This document shows positions 42,885-53,429 of a DNA stretch of 64,000 nucleotides, in pieces. The notes under the pieces were generated by a model. That model was not told the origin of the DNA, did no database searches, and worked only from the letters and a program-made list of their open reading frames with translations. Origin of the DNA: Actinacidiphila sp. DG2A-62. Lineage in GTDB: Bacteria > Actinomycetota > Actinomycetes > Streptomycetales > Streptomycetaceae. Where the stretch lies: the NCBI RefSeq assembly GCF_035825295.1, contig NZ_JAYMGI010000002.1, forward strand, positions 7,206,001 to 7,270,000, given 5' to 3'. The stretch's first letter is position 1, and each line of letters starts with the position of its first letter. Both the position numbers and the translations under genes were made by a program.

Positions 42885-45521
42885 GTGAGCGGCAGCACGC
42901 TGGCCGATCGCACGGCGGCGGACGAGGAGGGGCCGGGCGGCGCGGACGCCGGACGCGCGGCGGCGGCCGACGGGGGCGCGGCGGCCGACGGGGGTGTGGC
43001 GGCGGACGTCGGGCACGCGGCGGCCGACGGGGGCGCGGCCGGGAAGGCGGCCGCCCCGGCACGGGACGACCCGGGCGGCGCCGCGCGGCCCGTCCCCGGC
43101 GGCGCGCCACCCGCCGCCGAGACACTGAGCCCGCGCCGGGTCCGGCTGGTCTTCCTCGGCCTCATGCTGGCCCTGCTGCTCGCCGCGCTCGACCAGATGA
43201 TCGTGGCCACCGCGCTGCCCAAGATCGTCGGCGAGCTGCACGGCCTGGACAAGATGTCCTGGGTCGTCACCGCCTACCTGCTGGCCTCGACCATCGGCCT
43301 GCCCATCTACGGCAAGCTCGGCGACATCTTCGGCCGCAAGGCCGTCTTCCAGTTCGCGATCCTGACCTTCGTGGTCGGCTCGGCGCTCGCCGCCTGGTCG
43401 CAGACCATGGACGAGCTGATCGCGTTCCGCGCCGTGCAGGGCATCGGCGGCGGCGGGCTGATGATCGGCGTGCAGGCGATCATGGCCGACATCGTGCCGC
43501 CCCGGCAGCGCGGCCGGTACATGGGCCTGATCGGCGCCGCCTTCGGTCTCGCCTCGGTGGCCGGACCGCTGCTCGGCGGCTTCTTCACCGACCACGCCTC
43601 CTGGCGCTGGTGCTTCTCCATCAACGTGCCCTTCGGCCTGATCACCCTCGCCATGGTCACCGCGGTGCTGAAACTGCCCAAGCCCGCCGTCCGCCCCAAA
43701 CTCGACGTCCTCGGCGCGCTGCTGCTCGCCGGCGGCTCCACCTGCCTGGTGCTGCTGACCACCTGGGGCGGCGGCACCTACGCCTGGCGGTCCAGGGAGA
43801 TCCTCGGCCTCGGCGCCGGCGCCCTGGTGTGCGCGCTGCTGTTCCTGCTGGTCGAGCACCGCGCCGCGGAACCCGTCATCCCCCTGCGGCTGTTCCGCGA
43901 CGGCGTCTTCAACACCACCGCCGTCGTCGGCGGCGTGGTGGGCGTCGCGCTCTTCGGCGCCGCCAGCTACCTGCCGACCTTCCTGCAGATGGTGGACGGC
44001 GCCAGCGCGACCGGCTCCGGGCTGCTGATGCTGCCCATGATGCTCGGCGTGGTGCTCGCCTCCATCGTCGGCGGCCAGCTGATCAGCCGCACCGGCCGCT
44101 ACAAGATCTTCCCGATCCTCGGCGGCGCGCTCTCCGCGGTGGGCATGTACCTGCTGTCGCTGCTGGACGCCGACACCCCGCGGGTGGAGTACAGCGTCTA
44201 CATGGCCGTCCTCGGCCTGGGCATCGGCATGATCATGCCGGTCCTGGTGCTGGCCGTGCAGAACTCCGTGCGGCCGGCCGACATCGGCCCGGCGACCAGC
44301 GCCAACAACTACTTCCGGCAGATCGGCGGCTCGGTCGGCGCCGCCGTCTTCGGCACCCTGTTCGCCGACCGGCTGGCCACCCGGCTGACCGCCGAGCTGC
44401 CGCGCGGCGCCACCCTCCCCGACCCCGAGTCGATCACCCCGCAACTGGTCCGCACGCTGCCCGCCCCGGTGCGCGACGGCTACATCGCCGCCTACGCCGA
44501 GGCCATGCCGCGGATCTTCCTCTACCTGGTGCCGGTGCTCGTCCTCGGCTTCCTCTTCGCCTTCCTGCTCAAGGAGAAACCTCTGGTGTCCCAGCACGGC
44601 CCCGCCGCCCCGGCGGCCCACGACCCCGCCTTCGACCCGGCGTTCGACAACACCGCCTACGACCCGCACTACGACCCGCCGCGCACCCCGGCGGCCGGCA
44701 CGCTGACCGCCGACCCGGAGCACCGGACCGAGGCGGTGCCCGGCGCCCGGCGCGGCACCGGCGGCGGCGTCCCGGTGTGCGGCACCGTGCAGCACTCCGA
44801 CGGCACCAGCGTGGGCCGCGCCGCGCTCACCCTGATCGACGGCGCCGGGCAGCAGGTCGGCCGCGGCGCCACCGCGCAGGACGGCCGGTACGCACTGAGC
44901 ACCCCCGGCAGCGGCAGCTACGTGCTGATCGCCTCGGCCGGCGGCCACCAGCCGCAGGCGGTCACCGTCACCGTCGGCGACCACCCGGTGGAGCTGGACG
45001 TGGTGCTGGGCGGCGCCGGGCGGCTGGCCGGCACCGTGCACACCGCGGACGGCACCCCGGTCAGGGACGCGATCGTCACCCTGACCGACGTGCGCGGCGA
45101 CGTGGTGGCCACCGCCCGCAGCGGCCGCGAGGGCGGCTACCTGCTGACCGAACTCGTCGCCGGCGAGTACACCCTGGCCGCCAGCGCGCCCGCCTTCCGC
45201 CCGGCGGCCATGCCGGTGTCACTGCAGGCCGCCCGCGAGACCCGGCAGGACGTGGAGCTGGCCGGCGGCGCGGTGCTGCGCGGCGTCGTGCGGGCCCCCG
45301 GCGGACGGCTGGTGGAGGACGCGCGGGTGACGCTCCTCGACGCGGCGGGGAACGTGGTGGACTCGGTCACCACCGGCCCCGACGGCCACTTCCGGTTCGT
45401 GGACCTCGCCGCGGGGGAGTACACCGTGATCGCCGCGGGCTACCCGCCGGTGGCCACCGTCCTCCAGGTGGCCGGCGGCGGCCGCACCGAGCGCGACCTG
45501 CAGCTCGGCCACGTGGACTGA
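42885..45521 (+). CDS. 14-TM MFS drug exporter (DHA2/EmrB type) fused to three carboxypeptidase-regulatory-like domains
   Basis: An 878-residue protein. An Ala/Gly/Asp-repeat N-terminus (about 1-75) precedes fourteen membrane helices. The DHA2 marks are [46 protein letters not shown] and [17 protein letters not shown]. After the last helix and [10 protein letters not shown] come a 75-residue linker and three repeats of a beta-sandwich domain ([37 protein letters not shown]), each with the DGxYxL or DGHFRF strand typical of CarboxypepD_reg. With 14 helices both ends should be cytosolic. GTG 42885 has GAGGGG 8 bases upstream; TTG 42831 is in frame. Substrate unknown. Confidence 0.9.
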   Translation: MSGSTLADRTAADEEGPGGADAGRAAAADGGAAADGGVAADVGHAAADGGAAGKAAAPARDDPGGAARPVPGGAPPAAETLSPRRVRLVFLGLMLALLLAALDQMIVATALPKIVGELHGLDKMSWVVTAYLLASTIGLPIYGKLGDIFGRKAVFQFAILTFVVGSALAAWSQTMDELIAFRAVQGIGGGGLMIGVQAIMADIVPPRQRGRYMGLIGAAFGLASVAGPLLGGFFTDHASWRWCFSINVPFGLITLAMVTAVLKLPKPAVRPKLDVLGALLLAGGSTCLVLLTTWGGGTYAWRSREILGLGAGALVCALLFLLVEHRAAEPVIPLRLFRDGVFNTTAVVGGVVGVALFGAASYLPTFLQMVDGASATGSGLLMLPMMLGVVLASIVGGQLISRTGRYKIFPILGGALSAVGMYLLSLLDADTPRVEYSVYMAVLGLGIGMIMPVLVLAVQNSVRPADIGPATSANNYFRQIGGSVGAAVFGTLFADRLATRLTAELPRGATLPDPESITPQLVRTLPAPVRDGYIAAYAEAMPRIFLYLVPVLVLGFLFAFLLKEKPLVSQHGPAAPAAHDPAFDPAFDNTAYDPHYDPPRTPAAGTLTADPEHRTEAVPGARRGTGGGVPVCGTVQHSDGTSVGRAALTLIDGAGQQVGRGATAQDGRYALSTPGSGSYVLIASAGGHQPQAVTVTVGDHPVELDVVLGGAGRLAGTVHTADGTPVRDAIVTLTDVRGDVVATARSGREGGYLLTELVAGEYTLAASAPAFRPAAMPVSLQAARETRQDVELAGGAVLRGVVRAPGGRLVEDARVTLLDAAGNVVDSVTTGPDGHFRFVDLAAGEYTVIAAGYPPVATVLQVAGGGRTERDLQLGHVD

Positions 45522-45538
45522 GAACCGCCCGGGTGTTG

Positions 45539-47263
45539 TCAGCCGCCGCCCGCGGAGACCTTGGCCAGGCCCCCGGGCGGCGCGCCCGCGCCCTCGTCCG
45601 GCTTCTCGTCCTTCGGGCACTGCGTCCCGCGGATCTGCGAGTAGCTCCCGCCGATCCGGTACGTCCCGGCGGCCGGCGCGTACAGCCGTGTCCAGTCGCC
45701 GTCCGAGGTCAGGCAGCCGTGCTTGTTGTCGTCGGCGCCCTCGATGCCCAGCACCGGCGACCACGGGATGCGCAGTAGCACCGAGCCGGGCCGCGGCATC
45801 GTCACCGACAGCTCCGCCGGCCCCGCCTCGTTGACCACCGCGGGGGGATCGGCCAGCGGCAGGGCCCCGGTCACCTCGTACAGCTTCCAGTGCGCGTCCT
45901 GCCACACCGGGCGCAGCCAGTCGTTGTTGCCGGCGGCGACGATCTTCGCCTCGGCCACCGCAGCGCCGTCCGGCCGGTCCGAGGGCAGCACCACGTAGTT
46001 GACGCTCCAGTTGCGCAGCCAGTCGCGGTAGGTGTCGGCGGTCAGGGTGCCGTCGTAGAACAGCGGGTTGCGCTCCACGTCGGCCTGACGGTTCCAGCCG
46101 CGGGCCAGGTTGACGTAGGGCGACAGGCCCGACGCCTCCCAGTGGGTGCGCAGCGGCACCACCTCGACGCGGCCGCGGTCGGCCTTGACCTGCCGCAGCT
46201 CGCTGATCAGCGGGGCCGCGTACTTGATGGTGGAGGCGACCGCCGAGGTGTTCACCTGGTCCACGATCGGCTTGGCGATCTGCCAGGCGGCGACGCCGGC
46301 GAAGGCCAGCCACAGGATCACCGACCGGCGGGTGCCCCACTTGCTGGCCATCGCGATGATCAGCAGCACCGTGCCGCCGAAGAGCAGCGCCAGCCGCTCG
46401 ACGTTGCTCCCGATGGGTGACGGGATGATGTAGGTGAGCCCCACGCCCAGGGCGTACACCCAGGTGCCCAGGTGCAGCGAGCGCCAGGATTTCGGCACCA
46501 CGAAGGCGGTCACCACGGCGGTGGCGAAGGGGATGATGGCGAAGTACCAGGCGAACGGCTGCACCCCGTAGAAGGGGAAGAGCAGCGAGGTCGCGCCGAC
46601 CACCAGCGGCGGCATCACGGCCAGCACGTACGCCTCGTTGCGCCGGCCGGTCAGGAACAGCGAGGCGGCCACCACCAGCAGGAACAGGCCGGCGACCGGG
46701 CTGCACATGGTGGCGAAGGCGGTCAGCACCGCGACCGCGGCCAGCCGGGACGACCGGCCGCGCGCGGCCCGCTCGGCGGGGAACAGCAGCACCGTGGCGC
46801 CCAGCGCGAAGAGCATGCCCAGGGCGAACGTCACCCGGCCGGAGACGACGTCACACCAAAGAGCGAACACCGTCCACAGCACCGGCAGCAGCGGGCGCTG
46901 CACCCGGGCCCGCAGCAGCATCGCGGTCGCCACCGTCGCCGACAGCGTCCCGGCGATCACCGCGGTCGTCCGCACCCCCAGCACGGCCATGATGTACGGC
47001 GACAGGATGCTGTACGACGCCGGGTGCATGCCGCCGTACCAGGACAGGTTGTACGAGGCCGACGGGTGCGCCCGTATGAAGTCCGTCCAGGCGTACTGCG
47101 CGGCCATGTCGCCGGAGTCCTTGGCCAGGAACAGCGCCCAGAGCAGGTGCAGCACCGCGGCGGCCGCGGTGGCCAGGAAGATCGGATGGCGCGGGTCCAG
47201 CCATCGCAGAAGAGCCCGAGGTCCCCCGACCGGGGCCAGGCGCGCGGGCTGCCAGGTGGTCAC
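45539..47263 (-). CDS. Polytopic membrane protein with extracytoplasmic C-terminus (glycosyltransferase-C-like)
   Basis: A 574-residue protein with about ten hydrophobic helices through residue 330 and a soluble C-terminal region of about 230 residues. An early acidic pair lies just after the first helix (FLAKDSGDMAAQYAWTDFIRAH), the place where GT-C enzymes carry catalytic acid. SWYGGMHPASYSILSPYIMAVLG resembles the next segment of that fold. The soluble part has WNRQADVERNPLFYDG and NYVVLPSDRPDG. GTG 47263 is the start. It converges on the MFS gene with 17 bases between stops. I cannot assign a substrate; some databases would call it an MFS transporter, which the topology does not support. 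Confidence 0.75.
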   Translation of the reverse strand: MTTWQPARLAPVGGPRALLRWLDPRHPIFLATAAAAVLHLLWALFLAKDSGDMAAQYAWTDFIRAHPSASYNLSWYGGMHPASYSILSPYIMAVLGVRTTAVIAGTLSATVATAMLLRARVQRPLLPVLWTVFALWCDVVSGRVTFALGMLFALGATVLLFPAERAARGRSSRLAAVAVLTAFATMCSPVAGLFLLVVAASLFLTGRRNEAYVLAVMPPLVVGATSLLFPFYGVQPFAWYFAIIPFATAVVTAFVVPKSWRSLHLGTWVYALGVGLTYIIPSPIGSNVERLALLFGGTVLLIIAMASKWGTRRSVILWLAFAGVAAWQIAKPIVDQVNTSAVASTIKYAAPLISELRQVKADRGRVEVVPLRTHWEASGLSPYVNLARGWNRQADVERNPLFYDGTLTADTYRDWLRNWSVNYVVLPSDRPDGAAVAEAKIVAAGNNDWLRPVWQDAHWKLYEVTGALPLADPPAVVNEAGPAELSVTMPRPGSVLLRIPWSPVLGIEGADDNKHGCLTSDGDWTRLYAPAAGTYRIGGSYSQIRGTQCPKDEKPDEGAGAPPGGLAKVSAGGG

Positions 47264-47605
47264 GTGGCCTCTTCCGTCAGCGGTACGTCAGCGGGTGCCT
47301 CGGCGGCTGCGAGCCCCCGGCCGGGGTCCCGACCGGCGGGGGGCCGAACTGGTGCCGCGAGGTTTCCGGCCATAGTTCGAACACAGGTGTTTGGACGCTA
47401 GCACGCCCGGTTCGGTTGCTCGCGCGCGGGCGTGCGCCGGTTTCGTGCGATGCCTCCCCCGCCGGGTGGTCCCGGCCGTACGGTGGTAGCGGCACCGCAG
47501 ATCTTGTGCCGGGGGGTCCGCAGCAAGGGGGCGGCTCTCCCATGGCCCGGCCCGGGAAGCAGCCCGGCCGGCCCGCGGGCGCCACGGGAAGGAGCCCCAC
47601 GAACC
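47264..47605. other. 342-base divergent promoter region
   Basis: This lies between the minus-strand membrane protein start and the plus-strand phosphatase start. The notable element is a 20-base imperfect palindrome centred on AACAC-AG-GTGTT (47380-47391), in the only A/T-richer patch. The rest is GC-rich and holds no convincing gene; AAGGAG at 47589 is the phosphatase ribosome site. Confidence 0.5.
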
Positions 47606-50180
47606 ATGGACCCCCGTCACCTTCAAGGCGGTCCCGGCGGTGCGGAACCGGCCGCCGGCCCGGCCCCCGGCCCCGCCGTCCCCGTGCTTCCCGTCGCTCC
47701 CGCTGGTCCTGTCCCATCCCCTGTTCCTCATGCCCACGGGGAGCGCGGCGAATCCGGCGAAGGCGGCGAGTTCGGCGTGTCCGGGCGGATTCCCCTCGCA
47801 GTGGTCGTCGTGGACGGCGAGGGGCTGGTCTCCCACTGGAGCTCCGGCGCCGGGCGGCTGTTCGGACGGCCACGCGAGGAGGCCGTGGGCCGCGCCGCGG
47901 CCGATCTGCTGCCGGTCAGCGGCGCGCTGACCGGCGACGCCGGCTACCCGACGGCCGGCCGGGCCCGGGTCTTCGACGCGCCGGACCGGCCCGGCGGCGT
48001 CCTGGACCTGCTGTGGTGGGCCTACCCGCTGGTCGGCCCCGGCCCCGAGCGGCTGCTGGTGCTGGCCGCGGACGCGGCCCGGGTGCTCCCGGAGCCGGCC
48101 GCGGCGACGGCCGCGGGGCGGGCCGGGACGTCCGGCCAGGACCCGGCCGTGGAGCAGGACCCCGCTCCGGGCCGGGACCCCGCCGCGCTCGTGGAGCGGA
48201 TCGCCCCGGGCTTCGCGCTGCACACCGAGTTCGACGGCGCCGACGAACTCGCCCGCCGGCTGCCGGAGATCCTGCCCAGCATGAACCCGCTGGACAGCGC
48301 CAGGATCGTCGCCCAGGTGCTCGAACTGGGCTACCCGGTGCTGGAGATCAGCCTGGCACGACCGGGTGCCGGTCACCCCCGACTGGGGCGTGCCGCGCCG
48401 GGTGGAGCGGCAGGCCAGACGGCGTGCCGCGGCCGCCGCCGCGGCCCTCGACCCGGACGCGGTGCCCGAGGAGGACCTGGCGCCCGACCTGGAGTACGCC
48501 GCGGTCCGCGAGCACCTGGAGTTCCTCAACGAGGTCAGCGGCCGGATCGGCAGCTCGCTGGACCTGGCGCGCACCGTCCAGGAGGTCAGCGCCGCGGTGG
48601 TGCCGCGGTTCACCGACGTCGCCGGCACCTATCTGCGCGAACAGGTGCTGGCCGGCGAGGGCTTCCCGGACGGGCCGCCCGACGTCACCACGATGTGGCA
48701 CCGGGTCGCCCTGGAGCACACCGACGAGCCCGGCCGCTGGGACGACGTGGTGCCGGTCGGCGAGTCCATGCCGTTCCCCGCGCAGACCCCGTTCTTCCAG
48801 TGCATGACCACGGGTGAGCCCGTGCTGGTGCCGCGCATCACCGAGGAGGCGGGCAACGCGATCGCCGCGCAGTTCCCCAAGCGCGACATCAGCCCGCTGA
48901 TCAACAACCGCTCGATGCTGGTGGTGCCGCTCAAGGCGCGCGACGTCGTGCTGGGCTTCATGATCCTGCTGCGGCACCGCGAGCGCCCGGCGTTCAACGA
49001 CATGGACCGCGTCACCGGCGCGGAACTCGCCGCCCGGGCCGGCCTGGTGCTGGACAACGCCCGCATGTACACGTACCAGGAGAACGTCGCCGACACCCTG
49101 CAGGACAGCATGCTGCCGCGCATCCCGGCGCGGATGCCGGGCTGCGACGTGGCCACCCGCTACCTGCCGGGCACGCTGCTGGGCCGGGTCGGCGGCGACT
49201 GGTTCGACACCATCAAGCTGCCGGGTTCGCGGCTGGCCCTGGTGGTCGGCGACGTGATGGGCCACGGGCTGAACTCCGCGGCGATGATGGGCCAGTTCAG
49301 GACCGCCGTGCAGACCATGGCCGCGCTCGACATGCCGCCCGCGCAACTGCTGCGCACCCTGGACGACCTGGCCCAGCGGCTCGGCGAGCAGTATCTGGCC
49401 ACCTGCCAGTACGTCGTCTACGACCCGGTGGAGTCCGAGCTGCTGATCGCCAACGCCGGGCACATCCCGCCGGTGCTGGTGCGCGCCGCGGACGGCCGCG
49501 GCGAACTGCTGGACGTGCCCAGCGGCGCCCCGCTGGGCGTCGGCGGCGTGGCGTTCGAGGAGGTCAGGGTGCCGGTGGCGGCGGGCGACCGGCTGCTGCT
49601 GTGCACCGACGGCCTGGTGGAGGTGCGCGGGCAGGACATCGGCGCGGGCCTGGCCGCCCTGTGCGAGAGCGCCGCGCACCCGGCGGCCTCCATGGACGAC
49701 GCGTGCGACGCGGTGATCCGCGCGCTCAACCCGCGCGGCGGGCGCAAGGACGACGTGGCGCTGCTGATGGCCCGCCTCGGCGGCATTCCGCGCGAGGACG
49801 TGGCCGCCTGGGAGCTGGAGATCGACCCCCGCGAGGTGGGCAGGGCGCGCCGGCTGGTCCGCGAGGCGCTGCGCGGCTGGGGCCTGGACGCGGTCGCCGA
49901 CACCGCGGAGCTGCTGGTCGGCGAGGTGGTGACGAACGCGGTCCGGCACGCCCACACCCGCCGGGTGGGCCTGCGCCTGGTGCGCGCCGACGCGCTGTTG
50001 TGCGAGGTCGCCGACGACGACCACGAGGTGCCGGTGCTGCTGGCCGCCGAGCCGACCGACGAGGGCGGCCGGGGCCTGCGGATCGTCAGCCGGCTGGCCC
50101 GCGAGTGGGGCGTCAGCCGCACAGCGCAGGGCAAGACGGTGTGGTTCGAGCAGACGCTGCCGCGCCGGGCGGCACGCTGA
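47606..50180 (+). CDS. PAS-GAF-SpoIIE phosphatase-HATPase regulator, apparent frameshift
   Basis: Multidomain PP2C-type phosphatase of the streptomycete anti-anti-sigma control type, about 857 residues if repaired. A PAS-like domain (RIPLAVVVVDGEGLVSHWSSGAGRLFGR) comes first, then a GAF domain (LEFLNEVSGRIGSSLDLARTVQEV to DNARMYTYQENVADTLQ). The phosphatase follows, with GGDWFDTI, VVGDVMGHG, LCTDGLVEV and GRKDDVALL, then a kinase-like ATPase (LVGEVVTNAVRHAHTRRV, GGRGLRIVSRLAREWGV). ATG 47606 follows AAGGAG. The frame changes at about 48355: removal of one G from CTGGCACGAC joins ISL to HDRVPVTPDWGVPRR. Read as given, neither half is complete. Confidence 0.88.
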
Positions 50181-50229
50181 CGTACGGCCGCCGCGCCGGG
50201 CGGCGGGCCGAGCCGGAGGGGAGTTGCGG

Positions 50230-50972
50230 GTGGACGCGACGGACGCGACGAGCGGGTACGAGCAGGCGTGGGAGAGCTTCTGGCGGGACGCCCCGGACAC
50301 GCCGGGCGCGGTGTTCTGGGACGCCGACCCGGCGGTGACCGCGGCCCGCCACCTGCCGTACTTCGAGAAGGCCTTCGACCCCGGGCTGCCGCTGATCGAC
50401 CTCGGCTGCGGCAACGGCACCCAGACCCGGTTCCTGGCCGGCCGCTACCGGCGCGTGGTGGGAGTGGACATCGCGCCCGCGGCGGTGGCCAGGGCGGGCC
50501 GGGCGGACCCGCGGGGGCTGGCCGTCTACCGGTTGCTGGACGCCGCCGACCCGGCCGCGACCCGCCGGCTGCACGACGAACTGGGCGATGCCAACGTCTA
50601 CATGCGCGGCGTGCTCCATCAGTGCGAGCCCGCCGACCGCGCCGCCCTGGTCGAGGGCATAGCGACGCTGACCGGGGAGCGCGGCCGGGTCTTCGCGGTG
50701 GAGCTGGCCGAGGCCGCCAAAGCGGTGCTGCTGGGCCTGGCGCGGGGGCCGGCCTGCCGGCCAAGCTCGGCGCGGTGTTCGCCCACGGCATAGCGCCCGG
50801 CGAGGTGAGCGACGCGGCGGTCACCGGGTACTTCCGCGACGCCGGCCTGCCGCCCGCCGCGCAGGGGGAACTGCCGCTGGTGACCACCGAGTTCACCGCG
50901 GGCGGCGAGGTGCTCGAACTGCCGTCGAAATGGCTGGTCGCGGCGCATGCGGGTGCTCCACTGGAGGTATAG
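50230..50972 (+). CDS. SAM-dependent class I methyltransferase, apparent frameshift
   Basis: About 247 residues if repaired. The SAM-binding motif I is LIDLGCGNGTQTRFLAG, followed by VVGVDIAPAAVARA (motif II acid) and GDANVYMRGVLHQCEP. The first frame reads to LGLARG and then into an unrelated ending; the fitting continuation GLPAKLGAVFAHGIAPGEVSD to APLEV is in the next frame. Adding one G to the GGGGG run at 50744-50748 joins them. GTG 50230 has GGAGGGG 7 bases upstream. It follows the phosphatase by 49 bases. Substrate unknown; the fold is like small-molecule methyltransferases. Confidence 0.82.
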
Positions 50973-51043
50973 ACCACTGAAGTCATCCACAGGTCGGGCC
51001 CGGCCCTGGCAGCGGCCGGGCACGGCCGCGTAACGTGACGCGC

Positions 51044-51877
51044 ATGAAGATCCTCATCTCGGCGGACATGGAAGGCGCGACCGGTGTGACCTGGCCGGCC
51101 GACGTGCTGCCCGGCAGCGAGCAGTGGCAGCGCTGCCGCCATCTGTTCACCTCCGATGTCAACGCCGCGGTGGCCGGCTTCTTCGACGGCGGCGCCGACG
51201 AGGTGCTGATCAACGAAGCGCACTGGACCATGCGCAACCTGCTGCTGGAGAAGCTGGACGAGCGCGCCCAGATGCTCACCGGCCGGCACAAGGACCTGTC
51301 CATGGTCGAGGGCGTCCAGCACGGCGACGTGGACGGCATCGCCTTCCTCGGCTACCACACCGGCGCCGGCACCGAGGGCGTCCTCGCGCACACCTACCTC
51401 GCCAACTCCATCACCGGCGTGTGGGTCAACGGCGAGCAGGCCAGCGAGGGCAGGCTCAACGCCCTGGTGGTCGCCGAGTACGGCGTCCCGGTGGTGCTGG
51501 TCACCGGCGACGACCGCACCGGCCTGGACGCACGGGGGTACGCCCCGCGCGCCCGCACCGTCGCCGTCAAGGACTACGTGTCCCGCTACGCCGCGGTCTG
51601 CCGCCCGCCGGCCCGCACCGCGGCCGACATCCGGGCCGCGGCCAAGGAGGCCGCCGCGCTGGCGGTGCGCCAGGAGCCCGCGCAGGCAGGGCCGTTCACC
51701 GTGGAGCTGGAGTTCGACGCGGTGCACCTGGCCGGCGCCGCGGCGGTCGTGCCCGGCGTCGACCGCACCGGGGAGCGCCGCGTGGCCTACACGCTGCCGA
51801 CCATGTACGAGGCGATCCGCGCCTTCAAGGCGGTCACCACCCTCGTCTCGCAGGCCGTGGAGGAGCAGTATGGCTGA
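51044..51877 (+). CDS. M55 family D-aminopeptidase (DppA-like)
   Basis: Zinc peptidase that removes N-terminal D-amino acids, known from Bacillus DppA; 277 residues. Starting at ATG 51044 (MKILISADMEG), the metal residues fall as Asp8 and Glu10, then His60 (NEAHW), His105 (GYHTGAG) and a Glu at 131 or 135 (NGEQASE), with His116 in AHTYLANSI. This spacing agrees closely with what I recall for DppA. An in-frame GTG at 51035 would shift it. Its last 8 bases overlap the next start. It opens a four-gene hydrolase operon; D-Ala-D-Ala-containing wall peptides are a likely target. Confidence 0.92.
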   Translation: MKILISADMEGATGVTWPADVLPGSEQWQRCRHLFTSDVNAAVAGFFDGGADEVLINEAHWTMRNLLLEKLDERAQMLTGRHKDLSMVEGVQHGDVDGIAFLGYHTGAGTEGVLAHTYLANSITGVWVNGEQASEGRLNALVVAEYGVPVVLVTGDDRTGLDARGYAPRARTVAVKDYVSRYAAVCRPPARTAADIRAAAKEAAALAVRQEPAQAGPFTVELEFDAVHLAGAAAVVPGVDRTGERRVAYTLPTMYEAIRAFKAVTTLVSQAVEEQYG

Positions 51878-53429
51878 GCAGTCCGAGTCCCGGCGCCCCG
51901 CGGACGGGCCCGTCGTGGACGGCCGCGCGCTGGAGGAGGTGGTGCGCTTCACCTCCGACCTGATCCGCATCGACACCACCAACCGCGGCGGCGGCGACGG
52001 CGTCGAGCGCCCGGCCGCCGAGTACGTCGCCGAGCAGCTCGCCGACGCCGGCATCGAGCCGCGCGTCCTGGAGTCCGCCCCCGGCCGGGCCAACGTGGTC
52101 GCCCGCATCCCCGGCGCCGACCCGTCGGCCGACGCGCTGCTCGTCCACGGCCACCTGGACGTGGTGCCCGCCGAGGCCGCCGACTGGAGCGTGCACCCGT
52201 TCTCCGGCGAGGTGCGCGACGGCGTGGTGTGGGGCCGCGGCGCCATCGACATGAAGAACATGGACGCGATGATCCTGGCGACCGTGCGCGCCTGGGCCCG
52301 CTCCGGCCGCCGTCCGGCCCGCGACATCGTGCTCGCCTTCACCGCCGACGAGGAGGACAGCGCCGCCTACGGCTCCGGCTTCCTCGTCGCCGAGCACGCG
52401 GCCCTCTTCGAGGGCTGCACCGAGGGCATCAGCGAGTCCGGCGCCTACACCTTCCACGCGAGCGACACCCTGCGGATCTACCCGGTCGCCGCGGGCGAGC
52501 GCGGCACCGCCTGGCTGAAGCTGACCGCCAAGGGCAGGGCGGGCCACGGCTCCAAGGTCAACCACGACAACGCGGTCGCGCACCTGGCCGCGGCCGTCGC
52601 CCGGATCGGCGAGCACCGCTGGCCGGTCCGGCTGACCGCCACGGTCCGCGCGGCGCTCACCGAACTCGCCGCGCTGCACGGCGTCGACGCCGGCCCGCAG
52701 GCCCTGGCCGACGTGGACGCGCTGATGGACAAGCTCGGCCCGGCCGCCACCTTCGTCCGGCCCACCGTCCGCAACAGCGCCAACCCGACCATGCTCTCCG
52801 CCGGCTACAAGGTGAACGTGATCCCCGGCTCGGCCACCGCCTTCGTCGACGGCCGGGTGCTGCCCGGCGGCCAGGAGGAGTTCACCGCCACCCTCGACGA
52901 GCTGACCGGCCCGCACGTCGACTGGGAGTACCACCACCGCGAGGTGCCGCTGGAGGCGCCGGTGGACTCCGCGACGTTCGCCGCGATGCGCGAGGCGCTG
53001 GAGCACTTCGACCCGGGCGCGCACGCGGTGCCGTACTGCATGTCCGGCGGCACCGACGCCAAGCAGTTCTCCCGCCTGGGCATCACCGGCTACGGCTTCT
53101 CGCCGCTGAAGCTGCCGCGGGGCTTCGACTACCAGGCGCTCTTCCACGGCGTCGACGAGCACGTCCCGGTGGACGCGCTGCACTTCGGCGTCCGGGTCCT
53201 CGACCGCTTCCTGCGCGGCGCTGAGGCACGCGAGGAGAGCGCCGCACAGGAAGCGGGCACGGCGGCGGCCCCAGCGGCTGTCGCGGTCGGAGCGGCAGCC
53301 GGCCCCGGCGCTGCGGCGGCTCGTGCGGCCGCCGGCGGCGACACGGCGGGGGAGGCGGTCCAGACCGCCGAGCGACTTGCACGTCAGGATGTCGCCGGCG
53401 GCGACACGGCGGGGGAGGCGGTCCGATGA
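51870..53429 (+). CDS. M20 family metallopeptidase
   Basis: A di-zinc peptidase/deacylase, 519 residues. Metal-site motifs: VHGHLDVVP, GRGAIDMKNMDA, TADEEDSAAYGSGFL (catalytic Glu pair), then the lid domain (GRAGHGSKVNHDNAV) and the late YCMSGGTDAKQFSRLGITGYGF with final His in ALFHGVDEHVPV. This is the M20 carboxypeptidase/dipeptidase/acylase group; the scissile bond is not predictable. ATG 51870 overlaps the M55 stop by 8 bases. The last 80 residues are Ala-rich and end with a duplicated GGDTAGEAV segment. The final four bases (ATGA) overlap the S9 start. Confidence 0.9.
   Translation: MAEQSESRRPADGPVVDGRALEEVVRFTSDLIRIDTTNRGGGDGVERPAAEYVAEQLADAGIEPRVLESAPGRANVVARIPGADPSADALLVHGHLDVVPAEAADWSVHPFSGEVRDGVVWGRGAIDMKNMDAMILATVRAWARSGRRPARDIVLAFTADEEDSAAYGSGFLVAEHAALFEGCTEGISESGAYTFHASDTLRIYPVAAGERGTAWLKLTAKGRAGHGSKVNHDNAVAHLAAAVARIGEHRWPVRLTATVRAALTELAALHGVDAGPQALADVDALMDKLGPAATFVRPTVRNSANPTMLSAGYKVNVIPGSATAFVDGRVLPGGQEEFTATLDELTGPHVDWEYHHREVPLEAPVDSATFAAMREALEHFDPGAHAVPYCMSGGTDAKQFSRLGITGYGFSPLKLPRGFDYQALFHGVDEHVPVDALHFGVRVLDRFLRGAEAREESAAQEAGTAAAPAAVAVGAAAGPGAAAARAAAGGDTAGEAVQTAERLARQDVAGGDTAGEAVR
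53331..53424 (+). repeat. 31-bp direct repeat ending at the S9 ribosome site
   Basis: The 31 bases at 53331-53361 recur exactly at 53394-53424, 63 bases (21 codons) later, encoding GGDTAGEAV twice. The second copy contains GGGGGAGG, the ribosome-binding site for the S9 gene at ATG 53426. The first copy therefore carries a displaced duplicate of that site. Confidence 0.85.

Noticed and set aside
47378-47397. TTCGAACAC-AG-GTGTTTGGA palindrome considered as a second LexA box
   Set aside because: The GAAC half is followed by six rather than four bases before GTTT, so the spacing does not fit LexA. It is kept only as an unassigned palindrome.
47606-48817. Separate short regulator gene in front of the phosphatase
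   Set aside because: The first frame ends in unrelated sequence after the PAS region, and the second resumes the expected protein within a few bases. One frameshifted gene explains both.
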